NCBI RefSeq assembly: GCF_030644205.1
Contig: NZ_CP128647.1
Location: 186,001-250,000, forward strand
DNA from: Mogibacterium neglectum
Lineage (GTDB): Bacteria > Bacillota > Clostridia > Peptostreptococcales > Anaerovoracaceae
Length of the DNA: 64,000 bases
Direction: 5' to 3'
Both the position numbers and the translations under genes were made by a program. Below the pieces are notes generated by a model. It made no database searches, was not told where the DNA came from, and worked only from the letters and a program-made list of their open reading frames with translations. Shown piece after piece: positions 36,671 through 45,686 of the stretch. The number at the start of each line of letters is the position of its first letter. The stretch's first letter is position 1.

Positions 36671-36795
36671 ATGCCTAAACATAAGAGAAATTACGAGAAT
36701 TAAAATAAGCTCATGGATAAAACGAGTTGGTAAAAAGAGTTAGTGCTCTTGAAAATTCAACACTAATGGCAGTTATATTTTAATAAAAAATAATG

Positions 36796-36849
36796 TTGAC
36801 AAGTATATCGAACCACGATATACTTGATATATCGAGATGCGATATATCA
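36796..36849 (+). promoter_or_regulatory. padR promoter with two tandem 25-bp palindromic operators
   Basis: TTGACA (36796-36801), 17 bases, TATACT (36819-36824). Operator 1 (36801-36825) is AAGTATATCG, AACCA, CGATATACTT. Operator 2 (36825-36849) is TGATATATCG, AGATG, CGATATATCA. Both have perfect 10-bp arms and 5-bp spacers and share one base. They cover the -10 and the start site, as expected for autorepression by the PadR protein encoded next. Confidence 0.85.
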
Positions 36850-36871
36850 AAACCTGATATAGGAGGAGTGA

Positions 36872-37195
36872 ATGGATTCAAAATTACAAAGGGTATACGT
36901 CCCAATGTCTGAGACAGCCTTTTACATACTTTTCTGTTTACAGAAGCCGAAGCACGGATACGGCATCGGACAAGCAGTCAAAGATATGACAAAAGGGGAA
37001 GTCAATATCAGTCCTGGAACGATGTATGGGACACTTTCTAAGATGGAAAAAGATGGGCTAATTCGATTCGTGAGTGAAGTTGAGAAGCGTAAGATTTATG
37101 AGATTACAGGGCTAGGCAGTGAAATTCTTGCTATAGAAATAAAACGTATCAAGAGGATTTATATTAACAGTATAGGGGGTGAATATAATGAGTAA
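36872..37195 (+). CDS. PadR-family transcriptional repressor
   Basis: It encodes 107 residues with a winged helix. The first helix is MSETAFYILFCLQKPKHGYGI, the recognition part is ISPGTMYGTLSKMEKDGLI, and the wing is VEKRKIYEITGLG. This is a PadR subfamily-2 size protein with a short C-terminal dimer helix. PadR proteins of this kind usually repress their own operon and release DNA on ligand binding. Two 25-bp palindromes lie directly upstream. The stop overlaps the DUF2812 start (ATGAGTAA), so translation is coupled. Confidence 0.92.
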   Translation: MDSKLQRVYVPMSETAFYILFCLQKPKHGYGIGQAVKDMTKGEVNISPGTMYGTLSKMEKDGLIRFVSEVEKRKIYEITGLGSEILAIEIKRIKRIYINSIGGEYNE

Positions 37196-37742
37196 AAGAC
37201 AAACGAAGATTAGATTCTTCACAATAGCGGACTTTAATGAGGAACAGACGTGGCTTGAAGAGCAGCACAAGAAGGGCTGGAAACTTGTTAAGGTAAGTAT
37301 GCCATGTTTTTTTACGTTCAAAGAGTGTGAACCTCAGGATGTTTCATATAGACTTGAGTTCAAGAATAACAGAGTGTCTGACGATTACTTGCAGATGTAC
37401 GAGGACTATGGTTGGGAATATATAGGTTCATTTTTAGGTTGGAATTATTTCAAAAAAACCGTGAATGTAGAGGATGTTGACGGAGAAAATGAAATATTTT
37501 CCGATGACGAGTCTAAACTTAATATGATAGACAGAATTATCAAGATGAGACTGATTCCAATATTTGTAGCATTGATTCCGGCTCTATTTTTGATTTTAAG
37601 AAGCATGATGACGGAGACAGTATTTGGGCTTGAATCTCCTAGGGGTATTGCAAGTATTATAATCATATTCTTAGCCTTAATTGATATCTACTTGATTGTG
37701 TATTGCTGGACCAAGCTCAAAAAACTTAGAAATAATCTGTAG
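37188..37742 (+). CDS. DUF2812 membrane protein
   Basis: The start is ATG 37188, 7 bases after AGGGGGG; an in-frame GTG at 37179 falls inside that site. The 184-residue product has the DUF2812 core (EEQTWLEEQHKKGWKLVKV... YRLEFKN... YEDYGWEYIGSFLGWNYF), then two membrane helices (about 124-142 and 153-174). DUF2812 genes are regularly paired with padR genes in Firmicutes, where they are thought to respond to membrane or drug stress. The gene overlaps padR by 8 bases and a terminator follows. Confidence 0.88.
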   Translation: MSKRQTKIRFFTIADFNEEQTWLEEQHKKGWKLVKVSMPCFFTFKECEPQDVSYRLEFKNNRVSDDYLQMYEDYGWEYIGSFLGWNYFKKTVNVEDVDGENEIFSDDESKLNMIDRIIKMRLIPIFVALIPALFLILRSMMTETVFGLESPRGIASIIIIFLALIDIYLIVYCWTKLKKLRNNL

Positions 37743-37788
37743 TTAAGTCAAAGCTTGATAGTTGCTTACAACATACATAAAAAGTATT

Positions 37789-37833
37789 AAAAAGCATACA
37801 GTTAAGATATATATCTGAAACTGTATGCTTTTT
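37789..37833. terminator. Bidirectional-looking terminator
   Basis: AAAAGCATACAGTT pairs with AACTGTATGCTTTT around a 15-base loop, with A-tract and T-tract on either side. It ends the padR operon and could also stop gpmI readthrough from the other strand. Confidence 0.8.
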
Positions 37834-37938
37834 ATATATTATTAATCGCTTAATGCTTGTTAGGATAAATGGTGTATATAGCATTGATTTTACTGAGATA
37901 AACTAAAGTTAAATTAGTATTAACCGTATAAATCATAG

Positions 37939-39456
37939 CTAAACAAGCACCTTTCCCTTCATATCCTTTGGAACAACGATGCCCATTAGCGTCAGAAGAG
38001 TTGGAGCGATGTCTGCCAGCTTGCCGTGAGGTATCTTGAAGGCTTTTGGTTCATTTGCGATATGGCACAGTGGAACTGGTGATAGCGAATGCTTCGTAAC
38101 CACATTGTCCTTGTCATCTAGCATGTAGTCGGCATTTCCGTGATCGGCTGTGAGTAGAATCTGACCATCCTTCGATAGAACCTTGTCTACAATCTGCTGT
38201 ACGAGTCCGTCGAGCGTTTCTATAGCGCTTACTGCTGCATCGAAAATGCCAGTATGACCCACCATGTCAGGGTTTGCGAAGTTAAGTATGATGAGATCAT
38301 ATTTATCTGAGTCAATTGCTTCCAACACCTTCTCAGTCAGAAGAGGTGCACTCATCTCAGGCTGAAGGTCATAAGTTGCGATCTTCGGAGATGGAACCAA
38401 GATGCGGTCCTCGCCTTTGACTGGGGTTTCAACGCCCCCGTTAAAGAAGAATGTCACATGTGCGTACTTCTCGGTCTCGGCTATGCGAAGTTGAGTTAGA
38501 CCAGCGGCAGATACCACACCACCGAGAGTTGGTTCAACGAGTTCAGGTGGGAAAGCGACTTTTACATTAGGCATAGATGCATCGTATTCAGCCATACACA
38601 CGTATACGAGATTCGATAGAGTTTTCTTCCTTGCAAATCCATCGAAATCAGGATCCACAATCGCACGAGTTATCTCGCGTGCACGGTCAGGTCTATAGTT
38701 GATAAAGATAACCGAGTCACCGTCTTTGATTGGCGTATCATCTACAATTGTTGGGAGCACAAATTCGTCTGACTCGTCCTTGTCGTATGATATTTGAATC
38801 GCTTCGGCTGCTGAAGATGCCTTGATGCCTTCAGAAAGAGTAAGCGAATTATATGCTAGCTCGAGCCGCTCCCAGCGCTTATCTCTATCCATGGCATAGA
38901 AACGACCAGAGATAACTCCGATTCTCCCTAGTCCAAGCTCGGCGAACTTCGCCTCAAGAGCACTTAGATACGTCATGGCACTGCGAGGCGGTACGTCGCG
39001 GCCATCGAGGAAGCAGTGAACCACTACATCCTTGATATTTGAACGCTTTGCCAGCTCAAGAACTGCGTATAGGTGCTCTAGCTTGCTATGCACACCTCCG
39101 TCAGAACAGAGTCCCATTATGTGAAGGGTGTGGTCTGAAGCTGCATTTTCCATAGCTTCAAGCAGCACCTTGTTGTTGTAAAATTCGCCAGTACTAATTG
39201 ACCTATTGATGCGCGGAAGGTCCTGAAGCACCACATTTCCAGCACCTATATTCGTGTGTCCAACCTCTGAGTTGCCGATCTGCCCATCAGGAAGTCCGAC
39301 AAATTCACCGCTCGCCTCCAGTGTGATGAACGGGTATTTTGCAAAAAGTGCATTGAGATGGGGTTTTTTAGCGGCAGCAATCGCATTACCGTGAGATTCC
39401 TCACGGATTCCGTAACCGTCGAGAATCATCAGCATTGTTGGTCTATGTTTAATCAT
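37939..39456 (-). CDS. gpmI: 2,3-bisphosphoglycerate-independent phosphoglycerate mutase
   Basis: The start is the ATG at 39456, preceded on the minus strand by AGGAGGATAGCA; a longer frame to 39486 has no such site. The 505-residue product interconverts 3- and 2-phosphoglycerate with Mn(II) in glycolysis. The alkaline-phosphatase-like domain shows MILDGYG (Asp13), the catalytic Ser63 in DGQIGNSEVGH, and ADHGNAD near the end. The phosphotransferase domain contains HCFLDGRDVPP, the GVISGRFYAMDRD block and NYRPDRAREI. All signatures are intact and the length is normal. It is divergent from addA. Confidence 0.97.
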   Translation of the reverse strand: MIKHRPTMLMILDGYGIREESHGNAIAAAKKPHLNALFAKYPFITLEASGEFVGLPDGQIGNSEVGHTNIGAGNVVLQDLPRINRSISTGEFYNNKVLLEAMENAASDHTLHIMGLCSDGGVHSKLEHLYAVLELAKRSNIKDVVVHCFLDGRDVPPRSAMTYLSALEAKFAELGLGRIGVISGRFYAMDRDKRWERLELAYNSLTLSEGIKASSAAEAIQISYDKDESDEFVLPTIVDDTPIKDGDSVIFINYRPDRAREITRAIVDPDFDGFARKKTLSNLVYVCMAEYDASMPNVKVAFPPELVEPTLGGVVSAAGLTQLRIAETEKYAHVTFFFNGGVETPVKGEDRILVPSPKIATYDLQPEMSAPLLTEKVLEAIDSDKYDLIILNFANPDMVGHTGIFDAAVSAIETLDGLVQQIVDKVLSKDGQILLTADHGNADYMLDDKDNVVTKHSLSPVPLCHIANEPKAFKIPHGKLADIAPTLLTLMGIVVPKDMKGKVLV

Positions 39457-39544
39457 TGCTATCCTCCTATATGTCCAAGTATACACAAGACCAGTCGTTA
39501 TTTCTAGAAGATACAGTGATGATTAGGAGGCAAAAGTCATGATA

Positions 39545-39602
39545 AAAATGCGCATTTTCGGTACTACGTGGGGTTTTCACGTGATAATAAACATCATATA
39601 AT
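39545..39602 (+). promoter_or_regulatory. addA promoter region with two palindromes
   Basis: TTTTCA (39574-39579), 17 bases, TATAAT (39597-39602). A perfect 14-bp palindrome AAAATGCGCATTTT lies at 39545-39558. A second inverted repeat, ACGTG/CACGT (39566-39582), overlaps the -35. Neither matches the Firmicutes LexA box. Confidence 0.5.
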
Positions 39603-39633
39603 AGTAGCATCATAATTTTAAGGAGAACATAAG

Positions 39634-42600
39634 ATGGCAGACGTCAGATTTACGCCTGATCAGCAAAGAGCAATAGATACTATCGACAAAAGCATTCTCG
39701 TATCAGCTGCAGCTGGTTCTGGCAAGACGGCGGTACTCGTTGAGCGCATCATCAATATCATAGTTCAGGGCAAGGCGGATGTTGACCGCATGCTTGTCGT
39801 GACATTCACCAATGCAGCGGCATCTGAGATGAGGCTCAAACTGACTAAGGCGATCAACAAGGTAATCAAGGCGTCAAAGAATTCAGATCCCGTGAGAGCA
39901 GAGAAACTCAAGCAGCAGCTTGGCAAGATGTACAGGTCGTATATATCGACGGTGCATAGCTTCTGTAACCGTGTTATCAAGGAGTTTTTCTACTTAACGG
40001 ACCTCGAGCCGAACTTCAAGATATGTGATAGTCTCAAGGCTGAGATAATGAAGATGGAAGCCATCGAAGAGGTATTTGAGCAGGGATTTGAAGAGGATGA
40101 TTTCATAAAGGGCTGTTCGTTCCGCGAGTTTCTCGACCGCTACAGTAAGGAGCGAGATGACAAGGCGCTAATGCAGGAAATCGTCAAGGCGTATGCGGAT
40201 CTCAGGAGTATGCCAGAATATTTTGAATGGTCTGAGCGCATGGCGGAGAAGCTGCGTATACCAAAGAGCGGTGATTACAGAGATAGCGATTTATATAAGG
40301 AACTGTGGGAAGAAGCAAGGAAGGTCGTTGATGATGCTCTACGCGAGGCTCTTGGATTGCAGGAATATCTAACTGGACTCAATTTGCTTAATACGGCAGC
40401 GAAGCTTGACTCCGAGATTGGCGCCTTTCAGACTCTTGCAGATGCTATGAAACATATTAGCGATAGCGGTGAGAGTGCAGGGGAAGCTGAAGAGGTTGTT
40501 GCCAGAGTGTTTCAAAATCCTGTATTCGGCACTTTCGCTGGGGGAAAAGGTGAAAGAGAGGAGTACAAGTCGGTCTCAGCTGACTGCAAAGCCCGTAGAG
40601 ATGCGTACAAGAATAACTTCCAGGATTTCTTTAAGGAATACAATTTTGCGGATATTAGGACTCTGTTCGAGGAGCAGTCGGAGACTTACAAATATACGAT
40701 GTATTATTTGGCGCTTCTCAAGGAATTTGAACGGATTTATAATGCGAAGAAGAGAGAACAAGGTGTAATTGACTACGGAGATATGGAGCATATCACGGCG
40801 GACATTTTGAAGCATAAAGAGGCGAGGGATGTTCTTCGTGAGCGTTTTGAGTTTATATTTATAGACGAATATCAGGATGTTAATACATTACAGGAATTTT
40901 TAATCGGCAGTGTAGCGCGTGAAGATAACGTGTTCAAAGTTGGCGATGTAAAGCAGAGCATCTACAAGTTCAGACAGGCTGAACCTCATATATTTGAGGA
41001 GACATCAAGGACATATAAAGATGAAAGCAATAACCATGCAATTCAGATAAATCTCAATAAGAACTTCCGTAGTAACGGCGCAACAATCGACTACATTAAC
41101 TATGTATTCCAAGACCTGATGGATGGCTATGGCGATGACGAGAAGTTATATCAGGGTATTGCAGGACATCCTGACTACAACTTGAAACCAGAAGTACATT
41201 TGCTACTAACGGAAGTGGATGATTCTACTGAAGGGGAAAGTTCAGGTACAGGCCATACATCTAAAGGTTCACAGATTGTTGATATAGAAGGGTCAATAGA
41301 TAATGATTTAGAGGAGTCTGTTGAAGAAATCAAAGCTCTATCCAAAGCAGAGATTGAAGCGATACACGTTGCAGATATTGTCAGCGGAATAATCGGCAAA
41401 GAATTCTATGATAGTAAAAGTGGCAAGATTAGAAGAGCTACACCTAGAGATATAGCCATATTGCTCCGTTCTACCAAGAATAAATCAGATATGTATTACA
41501 AGTCTCTGATGAGCAAGAGTATCTCGTCCCACATCTCTGATGATGGTGGATATTTTGACACGGTTGAAGTTGCTGTTGCGATGACAATGCTTAAAGTCGT
41601 GGATAACCTGCATCAGGATATTCCGCTCATCTCAGTGCTCAGATCGGAGGTATTCGGGTTTACTCCAGAGCAGCTCGCTGAGGTGAGAGCTTTTGCAAGG
41701 GAGAAGCAAATAACGGAAACAAAGGAAGCAGAGGGAGATGTGCAGTACCGCAGGCAGTCGTACTGTGACGCTCTCCTCGAATACAGTGCAAATGGCAGTG
41801 ACGATAAGCTTAAGTCTCGAGTGAACGCAGCTCTCTCGACCATCGAGAAGTGGCGAGCTCACAGCAAGATGATGCAGCTGGATGATTATATTTGGTATTT
41901 GCTAGAAGATTCCAATTATTATATGTTCGCAGGCGCAATGTACGGCGGCAGACAGAGACAGGCGAATCTAAGAGCACTAGTTGAGAGGGCTGGAGCTTTT
42001 AGGATATCTAGTATTGCCTCGCTCAGCAGCTATATCAGCTATCTTGAGGTGCTAAGGACTAAAAATGTAGAGATGGGACAGCCGTCTATGGTCAGCGAAG
42101 AAGACGATGTCGTAAGGATAATGACCATACACAAGAGCAAAGGACTAGAGTTTCCATTTGTGATTGTAGCTGGCATGGGAAACCAATTAAGCTACACTTC
42201 TGGAATCAAGGGATTCCAGTTCGATAATGAATTAGGAATCGCTTTGGCATACGTCAATCCAGATGAACACTACTGGCGCAGAACTCTGATGCAGAAGAAG
42301 ATAACCGACAAGATTCGCGAGGATGAATATCAGGAGCAGCTTAGAGTGTTGTACGTTGCGATGACACGTGCTCGGGAAAAGCTGTATCTTATTGGCTGTG
42401 AGAAGACGGAAGATTTTGTGCTTGATGACATTCGTTCTAGAAATAGCTACTTTAGGATTATGGGAAAGCTATGTGACTCTGGAAGATACAATGAGTACAC
42501 AACGAGCGATATGCACGAAGTTAAGATGCCATCGCTTCCGCGTGGGGCAAATAATTTCTTGACCACCGATAAGCTTCCGATGGATATCGAGCTTAGTCCG

Positions 42601-43299
42601 GAATACGAAGAGGTTAAGAGGCGTCTAGATTATGAATATGCGTACAAGGATGAACTTAATACTAAAGCGAAATACTCTGTCAGCGAAATCAACAACGAAG
42701 CAAAGGATAAAGAGGCTTATAAGGGTAAAATCGAAGACAGAAATACACGAGTCTTGAAGCTCGCGAGCGCCGATGCGGCAAGCATAGGAACGGCATATCA
42801 CAGGATTATGGAGTTTGTGGATTTCAAGAAGGCGGTAAACGAAGCTGGTGAGTGTGATAGGGTATATATAGATGAAAGAGCTGAGACCCTTCGCGTCAAT
42901 AACGCAATATCTGAACAAGTGTTTAAAGCTCTAGATCTTCGAAAGATATATGCGTTCTTTGAGACTGAAATTGGTCTTCGCGCATGTGCGGCTGCTCGAG
43001 CTGGACTGTTATCTAAAGAAAAGCCTTTTACTTTAAGGACAGAGCACAATGGGAAAAGCGTGTTGGTTCAGGGTATAATCGATTGCTACTTCAGAGATGG
43101 AGATGAGCTCGTATTGTTAGACTATAAGAGCAACAGGCTTAGCTACAAGGATAGAGAGGCTGATATTGAGCGCATAAGGGAAGAATATTTGGAGCAGATC
43201 AACCTGTATAGGAGTGCTCTTGAGGAAGGCATAGGACTAAGTGTTAAAGAGGCGTATCTGTATTTGTTAGATAAATCAATTACTATATCAATGTTGTAG
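39634..43299 (+). CDS. addA: AddA: helicase-nuclease subunit of AddAB
   Basis: It encodes 1221 residues starting after AAGGAGAAC. The UvrD-type helicase begins with Walker A AAAGSGKT (25-32) and motif Ia VTFTNAAASEMR. It continues with motif II FIDEYQDVN, GDVKQSIYKFRQAEP and TIHKSKGLEFPFV, and ends VAMTRAREKLYLIG. The C-terminal RecB-type nuclease has His1056 (GTAYHRIME), Asp1150 (GIIDCYF) and Asp1163-Tyr-Lys1165 (DYKSN). With AddB it resects double-strand breaks to Chi sites and feeds RecA. Size and motifs are complete. addB, normally next to addA, is not in this window: gpmI lies upstream and a PPOX gene downstream. Confidence 0.96.
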   Translation: MADVRFTPDQQRAIDTIDKSILVSAAAGSGKTAVLVERIINIIVQGKADVDRMLVVTFTNAAASEMRLKLTKAINKVIKASKNSDPVRAEKLKQQLGKMYRSYISTVHSFCNRVIKEFFYLTDLEPNFKICDSLKAEIMKMEAIEEVFEQGFEEDDFIKGCSFREFLDRYSKERDDKALMQEIVKAYADLRSMPEYFEWSERMAEKLRIPKSGDYRDSDLYKELWEEARKVVDDALREALGLQEYLTGLNLLNTAAKLDSEIGAFQTLADAMKHISDSGESAGEAEEVVARVFQNPVFGTFAGGKGEREEYKSVSADCKARRDAYKNNFQDFFKEYNFADIRTLFEEQSETYKYTMYYLALLKEFERIYNAKKREQGVIDYGDMEHITADILKHKEARDVLRERFEFIFIDEYQDVNTLQEFLIGSVAREDNVFKVGDVKQSIYKFRQAEPHIFEETSRTYKDESNNHAIQINLNKNFRSNGATIDYINYVFQDLMDGYGDDEKLYQGIAGHPDYNLKPEVHLLLTEVDDSTEGESSGTGHTSKGSQIVDIEGSIDNDLEESVEEIKALSKAEIEAIHVADIVSGIIGKEFYDSKSGKIRRATPRDIAILLRSTKNKSDMYYKSLMSKSISSHISDDGGYFDTVEVAVAMTMLKVVDNLHQDIPLISVLRSEVFGFTPEQLAEVRAFAREKQITETKEAEGDVQYRRQSYCDALLEYSANGSDDKLKSRVNAALSTIEKWRAHSKMMQLDDYIWYLLEDSNYYMFAGAMYGGRQRQANLRALVERAGAFRISSIASLSSYISYLEVLRTKNVEMGQPSMVSEEDDVVRIMTIHKSKGLEFPFVIVAGMGNQLSYTSGIKGFQFDNELGIALAYVNPDEHYWRRTLMQKKITDKIREDEYQEQLRVLYVAMTRAREKLYLIGCEKTEDFVLDDIRSRNSYFRIMGKLCDSGRYNEYTTSDMHEVKMPSLPRGANNFLTTDKLPMDIELSPEYEEVKRRLDYEYAYKDELNTKAKYSVSEINNEAKDKEAYKGKIEDRNTRVLKLASADAASIGTAYHRIMEFVDFKKAVNEAGECDRVYIDERAETLRVNNAISEQVFKALDLRKIYAFFETEIGLRACAAARAGLLSKEKPFTLRTEHNGKSVLVQGIIDCYFRDGDELVLLDYKSNRLSYKDREADIERIREEYLEQINLYRSALEEGIGLSVKEAYLYLLDKSITISML

Positions 43300-43330
43300 T
43301 CATGAATTGTGTATAGAGGAGAGGTAAAAG

Positions 43331-43807
43331 ATGTTCAGAAGACTTAGAAATGAGAAAAAAGCTATTTCAGAAGAGTGCGCAAAGAAACTGTTAAGTGAGG
43401 CCCCAAGAGGGATACTGGCGGTGAACGGCGACGATGATTATCCATATGCGATCCCAGTTAACTATCTCTATGATGAGCAGAAAGGTCGAATCTACTTCCA
43501 CAGTCTGCATGGTGGCTATAAAGTTGAATGCATGGAGCGATGTGACAAGGTATGCTTTACGGTGTATGGAAACGAGCAGATTAAGGAAGAGGCATGGGCA
43601 CCGTACGTACAGAGCATAGTTGTGTTCGGAAAATGCCGCCCAATTGAGAATAGAGAAGAGATGTTTGAAGCGCTGAGAAACTTCGCTCTCAAATATTATC
43701 CAAGCGAGGAACTCGTGCACCGCGAGATAAAAGCAACTGGTCATGCTGTGCAGATGTATGAGATTGAAATAGAACATATGACGGGTAAAGAGGTACAGGA
43801 GAAGTAA
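43331..43807 (+). CDS. Pyridoxamine 5'-phosphate oxidase family (NimA-like) protein
   Basis: This 158-residue flavin split-barrel protein shows GILAVNGDDDYPYAIPVNYLYDEQKGRIYFHS, then GGYKVECMERCDKVCFTV and a terminal EIEHMTGKE. It starts after GAGGAGAGG, 31 bases beyond the addA stop, so it may be cotranscribed with addA, although no functional link is obvious. It is homologous to 6812-7303. It is likely an FMN-dependent reductase or oxidase-fold protein; NimA relatives reduce nitroimidazoles. A strong terminator follows. Confidence 0.85.
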   Translation: MFRRLRNEKKAISEECAKKLLSEAPRGILAVNGDDDYPYAIPVNYLYDEQKGRIYFHSLHGGYKVECMERCDKVCFTVYGNEQIKEEAWAPYVQSIVVFGKCRPIENREEMFEALRNFALKYYPSEELVHREIKATGHAVQMYEIEIEHMTGKEVQEK

Positions 43808-43890
43808 TGCTTGTACAAATAAAAAATCATGTGTCCGGTTAATAAATAGCTTTATTACTATTGAACGGATAATATTATGGTGATAGAATG

Positions 43891-43934
43891 ATACACATAG
43901 GTTAGTTAAGTTTAACTAACCTATGTGTATTTTT
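43891..43934. terminator. Long perfect hairpin terminator
   Basis: ATACACATAGGTTAGTTAA pairs with its 19-bp complement across a tiny loop and is followed by TTTT. It separates the addA unit from the next surface-protein gene. Confidence 0.88.
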
Positions 43935-44003
43935 ATGTTAAATAAGCCAAAGGGTAGATGAATTTATTGCTTAGCTCGGCTTGCATTAGGAAAGGAAAAA
44001 GAG

Positions 44004-45416
44004 ATGGAGCATGTCAAGAAAAGAAGAATCTTGTTCGTAGCAATTCTTGTGCTCAGTATGGTTCTTGTAGGTATTAGTACAGTTTCAGCGGCAAGTAGAA
44101 CACAGGATGTGTATCTACCGTACGATGTAACGGTGAAGTCGGGAAGCTCTGCATACGGATTTACCGATGGTGACAGGTGGAGCGCTGTATATGAAAAGAT
44201 TATGGGAACCAATGGAACAACGAAGCAGACAATTTGGCATTCGGAAGACGGTTCCTCATATTACACTGTTGAGGCTTCAAGAGCACTTACAGGTATGCAT
44301 ACTTATATATATACTTTCAAGGCAAATGGAAAGGTTATTTATCAAGGCGAAAATGGTAAGATGGATGCAGCCATAATTGCAAAGCTGTATGATCGAAAAT
44401 TGATTAAGACCATCTATAGTGGTACTGAGACGGTAAAAGATAAGACCTTTGATGGACCGGTGGAGGTTGAGCAAGGAGCTAACATTACTTTTGAAAATTG
44501 CAAATTCAATTATGATTTGACAACTTATGGTGTATCAAATGTGTCAAACAGTACATTTACAGATAGTACTGCGATTAACAAGGGTAAAGGTATAACATAT
44601 ATAACCGATACATATTTCGGGCACCTTGCGAGCTCATCAAGCTTCTATGGGAAGACATCCTCTATAGTAGGGGTTAAGATTAAGAGCAATCGCCTTGCAG
44701 ATGCGACAAAGGGTATGGCTTATACTGAATCTTTGAATTTCCCTGACTTTTCTTATACATATTACCCTGGTTCTTTCAGTCCGAAAGTTACAAAGAAAAT
44801 GCATTATGATTCAATTAATGTTGTAGGAAATCTTCCTACAGGATTAGTTGCAGGAAGTGCAAGTTACGATGCAGCTGCGGAGAATACGGTTGTAAAGATT
44901 TCGGGAACTCCTTCAATGGGCGGAAGAGATCAGAAATTCAATGTCAACTTTAAGGAGGGTGTATCGAAACTGGATATTACTATACCGATGCTTATAAATG
45001 TTAATGCATATAGTGTAGAGTATAAGGTGTTAGGTGATTCTCCTGCAGGATTTACTGCTCCAAGTACAGTTACAGGCATCGGTCATGGAGAAGTTGTAAA
45101 CTTGAATGCAGCCCCCGGCAAAATTGTTGGAAAGAAAAACGGAGTACATGGTGTATGGGAGTTTACCGGTTGGTCGACAGACAAAGATAATCTGGAAGCT
45201 AGTAAGACTACATCGTTAAATGTAATGAAAAACACAACAGTGTACGGTAAATGGAAATTCACATCTGACAAGAAACCTTCTATAACGAAGCCTGGAAATA
45301 AAAGAGGACCAAAGACGGGAGATAGCAATAATATCGGTGGATATCTATTAGTCTTAGGCGCTACTTCGGTAATCCTGGCGGTTGTGGCAAAACGTAGAGG
45401 TAGCTGGAAAGAATAA
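44004..45416 (+). CDS. Cell-wall-anchored SHIRT-like surface protein with PKTGD signal
   Basis: It encodes 470 residues starting after AGGAAAGG. The signal peptide ends near residue 30 (VSA-AS). Residues 30-250 are unassigned, with a short parallel beta-like stretch (FENCKFNYDLTTYGVSNVS). Residues 255-330 look like a putative Ig-type domain (TKKMHYDSINVVGNLPTGL). Residues 333-420 resemble a SHIRT/Flg_new-type domain (YSVEYKVLGDSPAGFTAPS, then WEFTGWSTD and TTVYGKWKF). The C-terminus has GPKTGD (435-440), a hydrophobic helix and a KRRGSWKE tail. It is likely an exposed adhesin linked to peptidoglycan by sortase. Confidence 0.8.
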   Translation: MEHVKKRRILFVAILVLSMVLVGISTVSAASRTQDVYLPYDVTVKSGSSAYGFTDGDRWSAVYEKIMGTNGTTKQTIWHSEDGSSYYTVEASRALTGMHTYIYTFKANGKVIYQGENGKMDAAIIAKLYDRKLIKTIYSGTETVKDKTFDGPVEVEQGANITFENCKFNYDLTTYGVSNVSNSTFTDSTAINKGKGITYITDTYFGHLASSSSFYGKTSSIVGVKIKSNRLADATKGMAYTESLNFPDFSYTYYPGSFSPKVTKKMHYDSINVVGNLPTGLVAGSASYDAAAENTVVKISGTPSMGGRDQKFNVNFKEGVSKLDITIPMLINVNAYSVEYKVLGDSPAGFTAPSTVTGIGHGEVVNLNAAPGKIVGKKNGVHGVWEFTGWSTDKDNLEASKTTSLNVMKNTTVYGKWKFTSDKKPSITKPGNKRGPKTGDSNNIGGYLLVLGATSVILAVVAKRRGSWKE

Positions 45417-45462
45417 ACTTTTAAACAGAGCAGCTTAATTTTATAAGAGCATAAATAAAATG

Positions 45463-45521
45463 AACGAGGAAATCAAGGGTCAATCAGAAATTGGATTACA
45501 TAGGTTTCCTCGTTTTGTTTT
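45463..45521 (+). terminator. Rho-independent terminator
   Basis: AACGAGGAAA pairs with TTTCCTCGTT (10 bp, long loop), then TTGTTTTG. It ends the surface-protein transcript; the remaining ~165 bases to the next gene show nothing distinct. Confidence 0.65.
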
Positions 45522-45686
45522 GCTATTTTATTCTGTATAATTTAGCTAGTATTAATCAGTGTATATAAGCAGCATTCAAAAGTTTCAGGAACGACTGAAT
45601 TGCTTAAAGAATCAAACTCCGGATTAAATACCAATCAACTAAAGATAAATAATGAAAACGCAAAAACAACATACTGAGGAGGAACA

